A stretch of 10,306 nt of DNA. It comes from UBA9865 sp035647835. GTDB lineage: Bacteria; Bacillota; Dethiobacteria; Dethiobacterales; Dethiobacteraceae. Positions 1 through 6,048 of the stretch are shown one piece after another (within the stretch, counting starts at the first letter, position 1; each line of letters begins with the position of its first letter). The notes beneath the pieces were generated by a model, which was not told where the DNA came from, did not search any database, and saw nothing but the letters and a program-made list of their open reading frames with translations. The translations under genes and the position numbers were made by a program. Location of the stretch: the NCBI GenBank assembly GCA_035647835.1, contig DASRMS010000048.1, positions 1 through 10,306 of the forward strand, given 5' to 3'.

Positions 1-1098
1 GCCAATAAGCATGTTTATATTAACTTTATAATCATACTTCAAATTTTTACCCTTATTATTTTGTGCCACCTTCTCGTTAGCTTCATTTCTCGCAAGTGCT
101 GCCATATTAGATAAGTAAATTGATGCATAGAAATCTTGCTCAACAGAGATTGCCGTATCCCCTGTAAAGTTTTCAATTTGCAATTTACTTTTTAGTTCAT
201 TGAATTTGACTTCTATTCCCCAGCGTTTAAAATATAGCTTTTTGAAGTCATGAGTATTAAGGCTTTCATCAAACAAATTAGTTACTAGCACTTCTTCTTC
301 TCCTGAATCTAATCCAAATCTAAGGACTCTAACGTTTAGTTTCGGGTGTCGCACTTTTACAAGTAACTCAATTACCTGATCGGGTTTTTGTGCCTGATGT
401 ATTTGCCTGATTTTCTGGCTAGATATGCGGCAGACATACTTAATTCCGCTTTTATCTAAGTACTCGAAGAATTCTTTTGAAGGATAGCCCCTATCAAATA
501 GGATTAAGTCATTTTTTAACCCTAACTCTTTGAGCTTCTCAATGAGTTCGACGGCCATTTCTCTTTCACCAGTGGTATATTTTGAAATCTTGGATGTGAT
601 TATCATATCGTTTTCTATATCATAGATGCTGGATGCTTTAGCACGGGCAAGCTTAACTGTCTTACTACCTTCACTATAGCCGTAAGCGTCCCTTAAACGT
701 TGTGAATTGTTGATCTCTAATATTGATGCATCAATAGCACAGAGACGGTACCCTTTGAATTTTTTAAAATTGTCGTCCCCATAATACCAACTTGTAATTG
801 CATCCGCCATTTTAATAAATGCTGTAGGTGATATCTTTTGCCTTGCTTCAGAGTAACCTTGCTTCGTGATACTCATAGTACCTCCTTTAATCGTTTTGAA
901 AAATGAGTCTAGTTCTAACTGAAGAGTCTTTTTTACAAAGTTTAGCTGAAATAAGATAAGGCTTTTAAAATCCATCTTGCAGTTAGCAGCACGAGTAAAA
1001 TAGGTTGGCTTAGTACGTGATTCACACATAAATATAATATCATTGATAAGCCTTTCTGTAATGAGTAACCCTTTAAACAAAGTCTTTTTTTCTGTCAT
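1..1098 (-). CDS. IS4-family DDE transposase, C-terminus cut by window edge
   Basis: This encodes a transposase that cuts and rejoins DNA for an insertion sequence. Reading the minus strand from the ATG at 1098 gives 366 residues with no stop, so the frame runs off the left edge. The DDE catalytic triad is visible: D123 in AIDAS, D202 in FDRGYP and E296. E296 lies in the exact IS4-family signature Y(2)R(3)E(6)K, formed by Y289, R292, E296 and K303. Family members are usually about 400-450 residues, so roughly 40-80 residues are missing to the left. The frame shows no internal break, so the element may still be active. The base composition is visibly more AT-rich than the genes to the right, consistent with recent arrival. 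A weak GGTGAT Shine-Dalgarno lies just before the ATG and a good promoter is further upstream. The family assignment is strong; the exact IS name is not known to me. Confidence 0.9.
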   Translation of the reverse strand, partial: MTEKKTLFKGLLITERLINDIIFMCESRTKPTYFTRAANCKMDFKSLILFQLNFVKKTLQLELDSFFKTIKGGTMSITKQGYSEARQKISPTAFIKMADAITSWYYGDDNFKKFKGYRLCAIDASILEINNSQRLRDAYGYSEGSKTVKLARAKASSIYDIENDMIITSKISKYTTGEREMAVELIEKLKELGLKNDLILFDRGYPSKEFFEYLDKSGIKYVCRISSQKIRQIHQAQKPDQVIELLVKVRHPKLNVRVLRFGLDSGEEEVLVTNLFDESLNTHDFKKLYFKRWGIEVKFNELKSKLQIENFTGDTAISVEQDFYASIYLSNMAALARNEANEKVAQNNKGKNLKYDYKVNINMLIG

Positions 1099-1119
1099 TA
1101 TATCACCACTTATCGATTT

Positions 1120-1148
1120 GATATACCAAATAATGGTATCCAAGTCAA
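1120..1148 (-). promoter_or_regulatory. Predicted sigma-70-type promoter of the transposase
   Basis: On the minus strand a -35 box TTGACT (1143-1148) is followed after exactly 17 bp by a -10 box TATATC (1120-1125) preceded by TGG, an extended -10. It lies about 20 bp upstream of the transposase ATG. The inverted repeat ATACCA/TGGTAT (1123-1128 and 1134-1139) overlaps the spacer and -10, so it could hinder polymerase or bind a repressor. The promoter call rests on box matches and spacing only. Confidence 0.6.
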
Positions 1149-1172
1149 TTGTGGGGGCTTTTCGAAAAAGTC

Positions 1173-1199
1173 AAGTCCTAATTTCATAAATTAAGACTT
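1173..1199. terminator. Hairpin with T-runs on both sides, near the IS end
   Basis: Arms AAGTCCTAATTT (1173-1184) and AAATTAAGACTT (1188-1199) pair over 12 positions with one mismatch (a wobble pair on one strand) and a 3-nt CAT loop. On the plus strand a T-run follows directly (to 1203). On the minus strand a GACTTTTT follows after the stem. It lies between the acyltransferase operon and the transposase promoter. IS elements often carry such structures near the transposase-proximal end to block read-through into the transposase, which is a plausible role here. The stem is AT-rich, so termination strength is uncertain. Confidence 0.45.
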
Positions 1200-1205
1200 T
1201 TTTAT

Positions 1206-1240
1206 AAAAAGGCCAACATCCATTAAATGGAATGTTAGCC
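1206..1240 (-). terminator. Second predicted rho-independent terminator, minus strand
   Basis: Read on the minus strand, GGCTAACAT pairs with ATGTTGGCC, and CCA with TGG after a one-base bulge, giving about 12 bp with a short AT loop. A TTTTT run follows immediately (1206-1210). It is about 80 nt downstream of the stop at 1318 and would back up the nearer terminator. Confidence 0.6.
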
Positions 1241-1270
1241 TGATGACATTGGGGTTACCCCTCTACGGTC

Positions 1271-1301
1271 AAAAATCCTGGTACCACTTTCACGGCACCA
1301 G
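1271..1301 (-). terminator. Primary terminator of the glycan-acylation operon
   Basis: On the minus strand CTGGTGCC (1294-1301) pairs with GGTACCAG (1278-1285) over 8 bp with one G:U pair and an 8-nt loop. It is followed by GA and a TTTTT run (1271-1275). The hairpin starts only 16 nt after the TAG stop of the DHHW gene, the expected place for the end of the operon. Confidence 0.75.
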
Positions 1302-1317
1302 CAGAATGATGATAATA

Positions 1318-2430
1318 CTATCTTAGTTTGCGTAAAGATGTTTCTGCGGCAAAAGTTATCGTATTGTAAACAAAGAAAATCTCTTCCAGCCCTTTTTCTT
1401 CAAAATAATCTTTTACTTGGTGGTGAAAGTAACGTAGATCTAGTACATGGATTTCACTAAAATGAGGGATTAAAAACGGCACCAATGCATTGGCGTAGGA
1501 GTCTTTAATTATCAGCAGTTTCTTCCCTGCTTGATTGGGCGTGGTGATTTTAATCAGGGCATGGTTACCATCGAGAAAAAGTGCATATTGATCTTTCTTC
1601 TGTAAATGTTCACAGGCATATACACTATCACTTATTTTATGCTTATCTGCATAAGCAACAGTATATTGCTGCTTTTTCTGGGGTACAAAAAGCTGAATTG
1701 TATCCGGTTGGCAGGGATAACCGCTTTGGGAATAAAGAGTACCATAAAAGTTGTCACTCACTTGTTTTACAGTATAAGCATCTTGGGGAAGTGCGGTTAC
1801 CCCCATTATTTTTGCTGCTTCTTGATAGGCAAAATACGCCCCTCTGGTTGTCCAATGATGGTCCGTTTTGTAGTAAATATTCTCCTGTCGCTGGGACTCA
1901 AGTACGGCAGTGGGGTCGATAAAAGTGATTTCTTTACTCATTTGGCTCCTGACTTCACCCGGCTCGATGATTTGCGGTGCGGCATACCTTGGCAGCTTGT
2001 CCCGCAAAATCTGCGCCGATACGGGAGCCAGCATAAAATAGATTCTGCCGTTTACCTGCTTGGCAAACTCATTGACAGCAGCAATATTGCGCCCTACTTG
2101 CTCTTTTTCCTGCTGCGACGGCTTTTGCAGCAGGTAACCCTCTCGGCCAAAATACACACCATGATGATCGTTTTTTTGCAGCAGCAGTTCTGCTTTGGCC
2201 TTCAAACTAATCCAAGTGTCCCGTAGAATAAATTGGTCGCTAAGATATTTTTCTGCAGTCTGACCAAATTCACCAGATAACAGCTTGTCCCAGGAGAAAG
2301 CCGGTCTTGACTGCAGATACCTGTTTTCTGCCTCAGAAAAAGTACGCTTGGGCAGCACGGCAAATAATAAACAGAAAATGCCTAAATACAGCACCATCGT
2401 AATGGTTAAGGCCTTATGATAGCTTTGCAC
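1318..2430 (-). CDS. DHHW-family protein (AlgJ/AlgX/DltD-like), glycan O-acylation partner
   Basis: A 370-residue protein with an N-terminal membrane anchor (about residues 7-27) and a large domain outside the cell. It carries the family-defining DHHW motif at residues 190-193 (KTDHHWTTRGAYF), an upstream FMLAPVSAQI block at 132-141, FLDGNH at 286-290, and KDSYAN at 309-314. In the related AlgX/AlgJ proteins a Ser and the Asp/His of a D-x-H-type motif form the acetyl-transfer site; by analogy S311 with D190/H191/H192 are the candidates. The start is GTG (2428-2430) with a GAGGGGG Shine-Dalgarno at good spacing. It follows the MBOAT gene by 14 nt, and MBOAT-DHHW pairs are a known arrangement for moving acetyl groups onto surface polysaccharides. 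The role as transferase or helper is inferred; the acceptor glycan cannot be told. Confidence 0.88.
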   Translation of the reverse strand: MQSYHKALTITMVLYLGIFCLLFAVLPKRTFSEAENRYLQSRPAFSWDKLLSGEFGQTAEKYLSDQFILRDTWISLKAKAELLLQKNDHHGVYFGREGYLLQKPSQQEKEQVGRNIAAVNEFAKQVNGRIYFMLAPVSAQILRDKLPRYAAPQIIEPGEVRSQMSKEITFIDPTAVLESQRQENIYYKTDHHWTTRGAYFAYQEAAKIMGVTALPQDAYTVKQVSDNFYGTLYSQSGYPCQPDTIQLFVPQKKQQYTVAYADKHKISDSVYACEHLQKKDQYALFLDGNHALIKITTPNQAGKKLLIIKDSYANALVPFLIPHFSEIHVLDLRYFHHQVKDYFEEKGLEEIFFVYNTITFAAETSLRKLR

Positions 2431-2444
2431 AAGCTACCCCCTCT

Positions 2445-3851
2445 CTAAAAGCGAAAGTACAAAAATGGGTTATAGGTGGAATCAACTAAATAAGCTGTAG
2501 TGAGCATGAGCAGCAGTATCTGTGCCGCCACAGCCGCAGCATAAGTCCAAGCTGGCGAAATATTTTCACCCCAACGGATAGTTTTCTTGCTCCAGGGCAC
2601 AGAACAAAGCACAGCTAATGCTAACAATAAGCCATAATTAGTTAACAAGTACAGCGTCTGCTGGTCTAGCCAACCATTACTGTTGAAACCAAACATGGCC
2701 TGCCAATACTGACCTGCCTTAACTAAGTCGGTAAAAACAAAGAGCACCCACCCTAATAGTATTAAAACCTTGGCATAAAGATGGCGGAGCAGACAAGGCA
2801 GCAGCTGCAGCCAGCGCCCTAGAAATGCCTTTTCCATGGCTAAAATGAGACCAAAGTAAAGACCCCAGAGCATAAAGTTCCAGCTGGCACCATGCCATAA
2901 GCCTGTTAAACACCAAACTACTAAGAGATTACGGTACATTAACCTAGGACCCCGGCGGTTGCCACCCAAAGGAATATAGACATATTCCCGAAACCAAGTG
3001 CCTAAAGAGATATGCCAGCGCCGCCAAAAATCTGTAATACTCTGCGCCAGATAGGGATAATTAAAATTCTCTAAAAAGGTAAAACCAAACATCTGACCTA
3101 ACCCAATGGCCATGTCCGAATAGCCGCTAAAATCAAAATAAAGCTGCAAGGCGAAGGCTATGATACCCAGCCAGGCACCGCTGATGGTTAACTCTGCAGC
3201 GGGTAGTTGCTGCACTTCCTGCCACAGTAACCCAAGATTATTGGCCAGCAATACTTTCTTTGCCAAACCAATTATTAACCTGCTGACCCCGCGGCCAAAG
3301 CTGCTGATGTCCTCTCTGCGCTGCAATAGTTGTTCAGCTACCGTTTGGTAGCGCACAATCGGCCCGGCAATTAACTGAGGAAAGAGGGAGACATAGGTAC
3401 CAAAGGCAATTAGGTTTCTCTGGGGGAGTACCTCAGCTCGGTAAAGGTCAAGCAGATAAGAGAGGGTCTGAAAGGTATAAAATGAAATGCCTATCGGTAG
3501 GGGCAAGTTTAGCTCCTGCAGTGCTGTACCAAAGACAAAGTTAATGCTTTGGCTTATTAGATCTGCATACTTAAAGAAAAAAAGTAAACCTAAATTGAGG
3601 GCCAAGGAAGAGTAAAGAATAATTTTGGCCAGCTTGGGCTGTTTTTCATATCTGGCCAGCAAAAGACCGTACAGATAGTTGATAACAATAGAAAATAACA
3701 TTAGCCAGATATAGATGGGCTCCCCCCAAGCATAAAAAATCAAACTCGCTAAAAACAAAGCTGCATTTCGGCAGCTTTGCGGCAGTAGATAATAGCTTAG
3801 TAAAACCAAGGGCAAAAAGAGAAAAAGAAAAAAAAGGCTGCTAAAAATCAT
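2445..3851 (-). CDS. MBOAT-family membrane-bound O-acyltransferase (AlgI/DltB-like)
   Basis: A 468-residue multi-pass membrane protein of about 10-12 segments, full length for the AlgI/DltB/PatA group. Family blocks occur in order: FPQLIAGPIVRY (157-168), QLYFDFSGYSDMAIG (236-250), DFWRRWHISLGTWFREY (274-290) leading into YIPLGGN, and the catalytic-His block GLWHGASWNF with H320; H280 is the other conserved histidine. The family takes an acyl group, typically acetyl from acetyl-CoA, and passes it through the membrane to an outside acceptor or partner. It starts at an ATG 5 nt after the lipoprotein stop, with GAAGAAGGG as Shine-Dalgarno, and lies 14 nt before the DHHW gene, its likely partner. 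The DHHW neighbour and absence of dltA/dltC in view favour O-acetylation of a polysaccharide over D-alanylation of teichoic acid. The exact substrate is unknown. Confidence 0.93.
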   Translation of the reverse strand: MIFSSLFFLFLFLPLVLLSYYLLPQSCRNAALFLASLIFYAWGEPIYIWLMLFSIVINYLYGLLLARYEKQPKLAKIILYSSLALNLGLLFFFKYADLISQSINFVFGTALQELNLPLPIGISFYTFQTLSYLLDLYRAEVLPQRNLIAFGTYVSLFPQLIAGPIVRYQTVAEQLLQRREDISSFGRGVSRLIIGLAKKVLLANNLGLLWQEVQQLPAAELTISGAWLGIIAFALQLYFDFSGYSDMAIGLGQMFGFTFLENFNYPYLAQSITDFWRRWHISLGTWFREYVYIPLGGNRRGPRLMYRNLLVVWCLTGLWHGASWNFMLWGLYFGLILAMEKAFLGRWLQLLPCLLRHLYAKVLILLGWVLFVFTDLVKAGQYWQAMFGFNSNGWLDQQTLYLLTNYGLLLALAVLCSVPWSKKTIRWGENISPAWTYAAAVAAQILLLMLTTAYLVDSTYNPFLYFRF

Positions 3852-3856
3852 GATGT

Positions 3857-4336
3857 TTACCCTTCTTCATTTCCGTACAGTAGTTGCTCTACTTCTTTGC
3901 TAACTTTTTCATTGTGCCCAGAGACACAAAATATCACATAAGGTCCAGTTACCCGTAGATAGGGATCCTCAAGCTTCGGTAGTTCCACCGGCAGATAATC
4001 GGCATAACTTGCTTTTTGCTCTGCTAGTCGCTGCAAAACAACTTCTTTAAGACGTTCTGCCGCGGCCGCATCCACAGCTTCAAAGACAGCAATTTCCTCT
4101 GCTGTAGCCCCGGTGCTGACATAAACTTGTTGCGCGGCTACATCTTTTTCATCTACAGGGTAAAGAACCATGCTCATTTGTTCATCAATAGCACTCAATG
4201 TATCGGTAAAGGGAATCCTTTCCCATAGCACCTCCGCACATTCCGCTGCCTGCAAATTAAGCTTGCTGCTCTGGCCGCAGCCAGCAGCCAGCAGCATCAG
4301 CAGCATCACCCAGCTTAGGCATATTTTACGACGCAT
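3857..4336 (-). CDS. DUF4358-family lipoprotein
   Basis: A 159-residue predicted lipoprotein. The signal peptide MRRKICLSW plus a hydrophobic run ends in LLAAGC with C20 as the lipidation site. The mature part resembles the DUF4358 family, known in Bacillota, of unknown biochemical role and often near MBOAT and DHHW genes; features include a central ATAEEIAVFEA helix and a C-terminal VIFCVSGHNEKVSKEVEQLL-type ending. I chose the ATG at 4336, not the longer frame opening at 4486, because only this start gives a proper signal peptide and has a GGGAGGGG Shine-Dalgarno. The extra 50 residues would overlap the preceding gene and are not signal-like. It overlaps the upstream SGNH gene by 11 nt, suggesting translational coupling. 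Being lipid-anchored outside the membrane, it could scaffold or tune the acylation complex (inference). Confidence 0.82.
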   Translation of the reverse strand: MRRKICLSWVMLLMLLAAGCGQSSKLNLQAAECAEVLWERIPFTDTLSAIDEQMSMVLYPVDEKDVAAQQVYVSTGATAEEIAVFEAVDAAAAERLKEVVLQRLAEQKASYADYLPVELPKLEDPYLRVTGPYVIFCVSGHNEKVSKEVEQLLYGNEEG

Positions 4337-5153
4337 CCTTAACCACCCCTCCCGTTGTCCCAACAAGATAATACTGCTGTAAATAATCAAACCACAATTG
4401 ACAGTAGGCTGGATTGAGATGAATCCCATCTGTAGTGGCAGCACTGGGCAGATAGCCTTCATCGTCTTTAACAGCGGCGGCCGCATCCAAAAAATAAACC
4501 TGCTGCTCTGCAGCCATTTGCTGTATCAGCTCATTATATTTATTGATGTTTTGCTGATTGTAAACATTATCCTGAAGGGACTTTTTTTTCGTTACCGGCA
4601 GGATAGACTGCACATAAATTAGCGCCGCGGGCGCTATTTTTTTTAGTTCGGCAATAACTTCCCCATAGGTCTTAATAAACAAGTCACTGTAAGCCCAGCC
4701 CAGTTCATTGATGCCCAGCATAATATAAATCTTGTCAAACTTATGCTGGTCTAGGGCCTCCATGATGGTAATCTTTTGTTTGCCGCTCGCCACCACCGGC
4801 TTGGTAGAAATGGTATCAACCTTTAAACCAGTGGCCGTATAATAAATCGCCTCTGTCGGACCGCCGAATAACTGCAGTCCTGTTGTCCGTGAATCGCCAA
4901 TAAACACAGCATCTTGAAAGTAATCTTCAGCTATGGTGCCTGCAGCTGCTGGCACAGCACTATGGAAATCATAGGCTGAAGATTGCTGATTTGGTTCGCC
5001 CGCTGGCATCAGCGGCGGCTCGATTTCTTCTGTTTGTGCCACTGCCAGCTCCTGTTTGAACCCGGGTGAGAAATAAAACAAAATAATCAACGAGATGAGG
5101 ACGAGAACAGTAAAGTTGAGTACTTGCCAACGCCCTCGTTTAGCCGCCATCAT
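4326..5153 (-). CDS. SGNH/GDSL-type hydrolase, membrane-anchored, extracytoplasmic
   Basis: A 275-residue protein with one N-terminal transmembrane segment (about 12-28) after a basic start, a low-complexity linker, and an SGNH-hydrolase domain from about residue 75. Catalytic blocks are visible: block I FIGDSR with nucleophile S88, block III GINE with N149, and block V DGIHLN with D242 and H245. Such enzymes remove or transfer acyl groups on carbohydrates; next to an MBOAT the likely job is acetyl transfer to, or removal from, a surface glycan. It is the first gene of the minus-strand operon. Two adjacent ATGs (5151-5153 and 5148-5150) follow an AAGGAAGGTG Shine-Dalgarno; the second has the better spacing, so the protein may be 274 residues. 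No convincing promoter boxes were found upstream on this strand. Confidence 0.88.
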   Translation of the reverse strand: MMAAKRGRWQVLNFTVLVLISLIILFYFSPGFKQELAVAQTEEIEPPLMPAGEPNQQSSAYDFHSAVPAAAGTIAEDYFQDAVFIGDSRTTGLQLFGGPTEAIYYTATGLKVDTISTKPVVASGKQKITIMEALDQHKFDKIYIMLGINELGWAYSDLFIKTYGEVIAELKKIAPAALIYVQSILPVTKKKSLQDNVYNQQNINKYNELIQQMAAEQQVYFLDAAAAVKDDEGYLPSAATTDGIHLNPAYCQLWFDYLQQYYLVGTTGGVVKDAS

Positions 5154-5227
5154 CTCACCTTCCTTCCGCCCACTTAACGTCCTCCATTTACTGTACCTGA
5201 TTTGCCTCGATAATGATTTACAAATCC

Positions 5228-5255
5228 TTTAAGATTGTTTACGAAAAGGTTACAG
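5228..5255 (+). promoter_or_regulatory. Candidate OmpR/PhoP-type binding site: three 11-bp-phased TTNA repeats
   Basis: TTTAAG (5228), TTACGA (5239) and TTACAG (5250) start exactly 11 bp apart on the plus strand. This matches the spacing and approximate sequence of Bacillus PhoP boxes (TT-A/T/C-A-C/T-A repeats), and OmpR-family regulators generally bind such direct repeats. The site lies between the divergent SGNH operon and the response regulator, so it could serve autoregulation, control of the operon, or both. In an AT-rich intergenic region this could arise by chance. Confidence 0.35.
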
Positions 5256-5279
5256 TTTTAAGTTGGTAGTTAAAAACCC

Positions 5280-5308
5280 CTAACAATTCCTTTGCTTTAT
5301 AGTAAAAT
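5280..5308 (+). promoter_or_regulatory. Candidate promoter of the two-component operon
   Basis: A -35-like CTAACA (5280-5285) is followed after 17 bp by a -10-like TAAAAT (5303-5308). Transcription would start near 5315, giving a short leader with the Shine-Dalgarno at 5326-5334. The -35 matches consensus at 4 of 6 positions and the -10 at 5 of 6. The weak -35 would suit an activator bound upstream. Confidence 0.4.
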
Positions 5309-5325
5309 AGATATGGACACTAAAC

Positions 5326-5334
5326 AAAGGAGGT
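5326..5334 (+). promoter_or_regulatory. Strong ribosome binding site fixing a TTG start
   Basis: AAAGGAGGT is a near-perfect Shine-Dalgarno sequence, 7 nt (after GGAGG) before the TTG at 5341. No ATG is near, and the domain starts right after the TTG, so TTG is the start codon of the response regulator. A weak start codon behind a strong site may keep the regulator level low. Confidence 0.85.
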
Positions 5335-5340
5335 AAGTTC

Positions 5341-6048
5341 TTGACTGCAAGCAAAGTATTAGTTGTCGAAGATGAACTATCCATTCGCAAATTTATCGCT
5401 ATAAACCTACATAGAAATAACTTTGAGGTTCTGGAAGCAGCAGATGGGGAGACTGCCCTGACTTTAGTGCAAGCATACTCCCCCGAGGTGGTTATTTTAG
5501 ACATCATGCTGCCCACCATCGATGGCTTTGAAGTCTGCCTGCAAATCCGGCAACTGAGGCCGCAGACTGTGATCATTATGCTGACCGCCAAAGGTGAGGA
5601 TTTAGATAAAGTTATGGGGTTGGATCTTGGTGCTGATGATTATATGGTTAAACCCTTCAACCCCTTGGAGCTGATAGCACGCATCCGCGCCCACCTGCGG
5701 AAAATAAGCGTTCTTCCACAACAAAGCAACTTTTTACACTTTCGGCAGTTGAAATTGGATCTGGAAGGTCAACGTTTTTATAAAGATAAGCAAAGCATTG
5801 AGTTAACACCCACCGAGTTTGCCATCATGAAGCTGTTCATGCAGCAGCCGCAAAAAGCCTTCACGCGTAATGAAATCCTTAATAGCATCTGGGGCCAGAA
5901 CTATTTTGGCGACTTAAAAACTGTTGATGTTCATATTCGCAGAATCCGAGAAAAATTAGAGGACAACCCTTCTGACCCGCAATGGCTTGAAACAGTCTGG
6001 GGATTAGGCTATCGGCTAAAAGGAGACAGTAGTAATGCGCAGTATTAA
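5341..6048 (+). CDS. OmpR/PhoB-family response regulator
   Basis: A 235-residue two-domain DNA-binding regulator of typical family length. The receiver domain (about 4-118) shows acidic pocket residues E10 and D11, phospho-acceptor D54 in VILDIMLP, the switch T82 in MLTAKG, and K104 in MVKPF. A winged helix-turn-helix follows (about 130-227), with LTPTEF, the recognition region around VDVHIRRIREKLE, and the wing ending in VWGLGYRL. It is expected to dimerise on phosphorylation and bind direct repeats. The start is TTG, set by the strong Shine-Dalgarno at 5326. The 3' end overlaps the kinase gene by 14 nt, so the two are cognate partners. The sequence fits the PhoP/ResD/WalR (YycF) branch, but I cannot tell which orthologue, so no symbol is given. 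Confidence 0.95.
   Translation: MTASKVLVVEDELSIRKFIAINLHRNNFEVLEAADGETALTLVQAYSPEVVILDIMLPTIDGFEVCLQIRQLRPQTVIIMLTAKGEDLDKVMGLDLGADDYMVKPFNPLELIARIRAHLRKISVLPQQSNFLHFRQLKLDLEGQRFYKDKQSIELTPTEFAIMKLFMQQPQKAFTRNEILNSIWGQNYFGDLKTVDVHIRRIREKLEDNPSDPQWLETVWGLGYRLKGDSSNAQY

Noticed and set aside
1196..1317. T-box-like riboswitch on the minus strand, because of a GTGGTACC stretch followed by hairpins.
   Set aside because: The T-box core continues GCG and needs a long stem I with a specifier loop; here the motif is just the 3' arm of a simple terminator, only 16 nt after a stop codon, and the next gene is a transposase.
1606..2226. A long plus-strand open frame (206 codons) opposite the DHHW gene.
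   Set aside because: It is antisense to a gene with clear family motifs, has no convincing Shine-Dalgarno and no recognisable domain; it is a shadow frame.
4337..4486. A 50-residue N-terminal extension of the DUF4358 lipoprotein from an ATG at 4486.
   Set aside because: It would lie entirely within the SGNH gene, has no signal-peptide character, and would bury the clear lipoprotein signal that starts at 4336 behind a good Shine-Dalgarno.
5154..5187. A 10-codon upstream ORF on the minus strand ending in TGA right before the SGNH start.
   Set aside because: It lacks a ribosome binding site and its residues show no leader-peptide bias such as repeated regulatory codons; chance is the simpler explanation.
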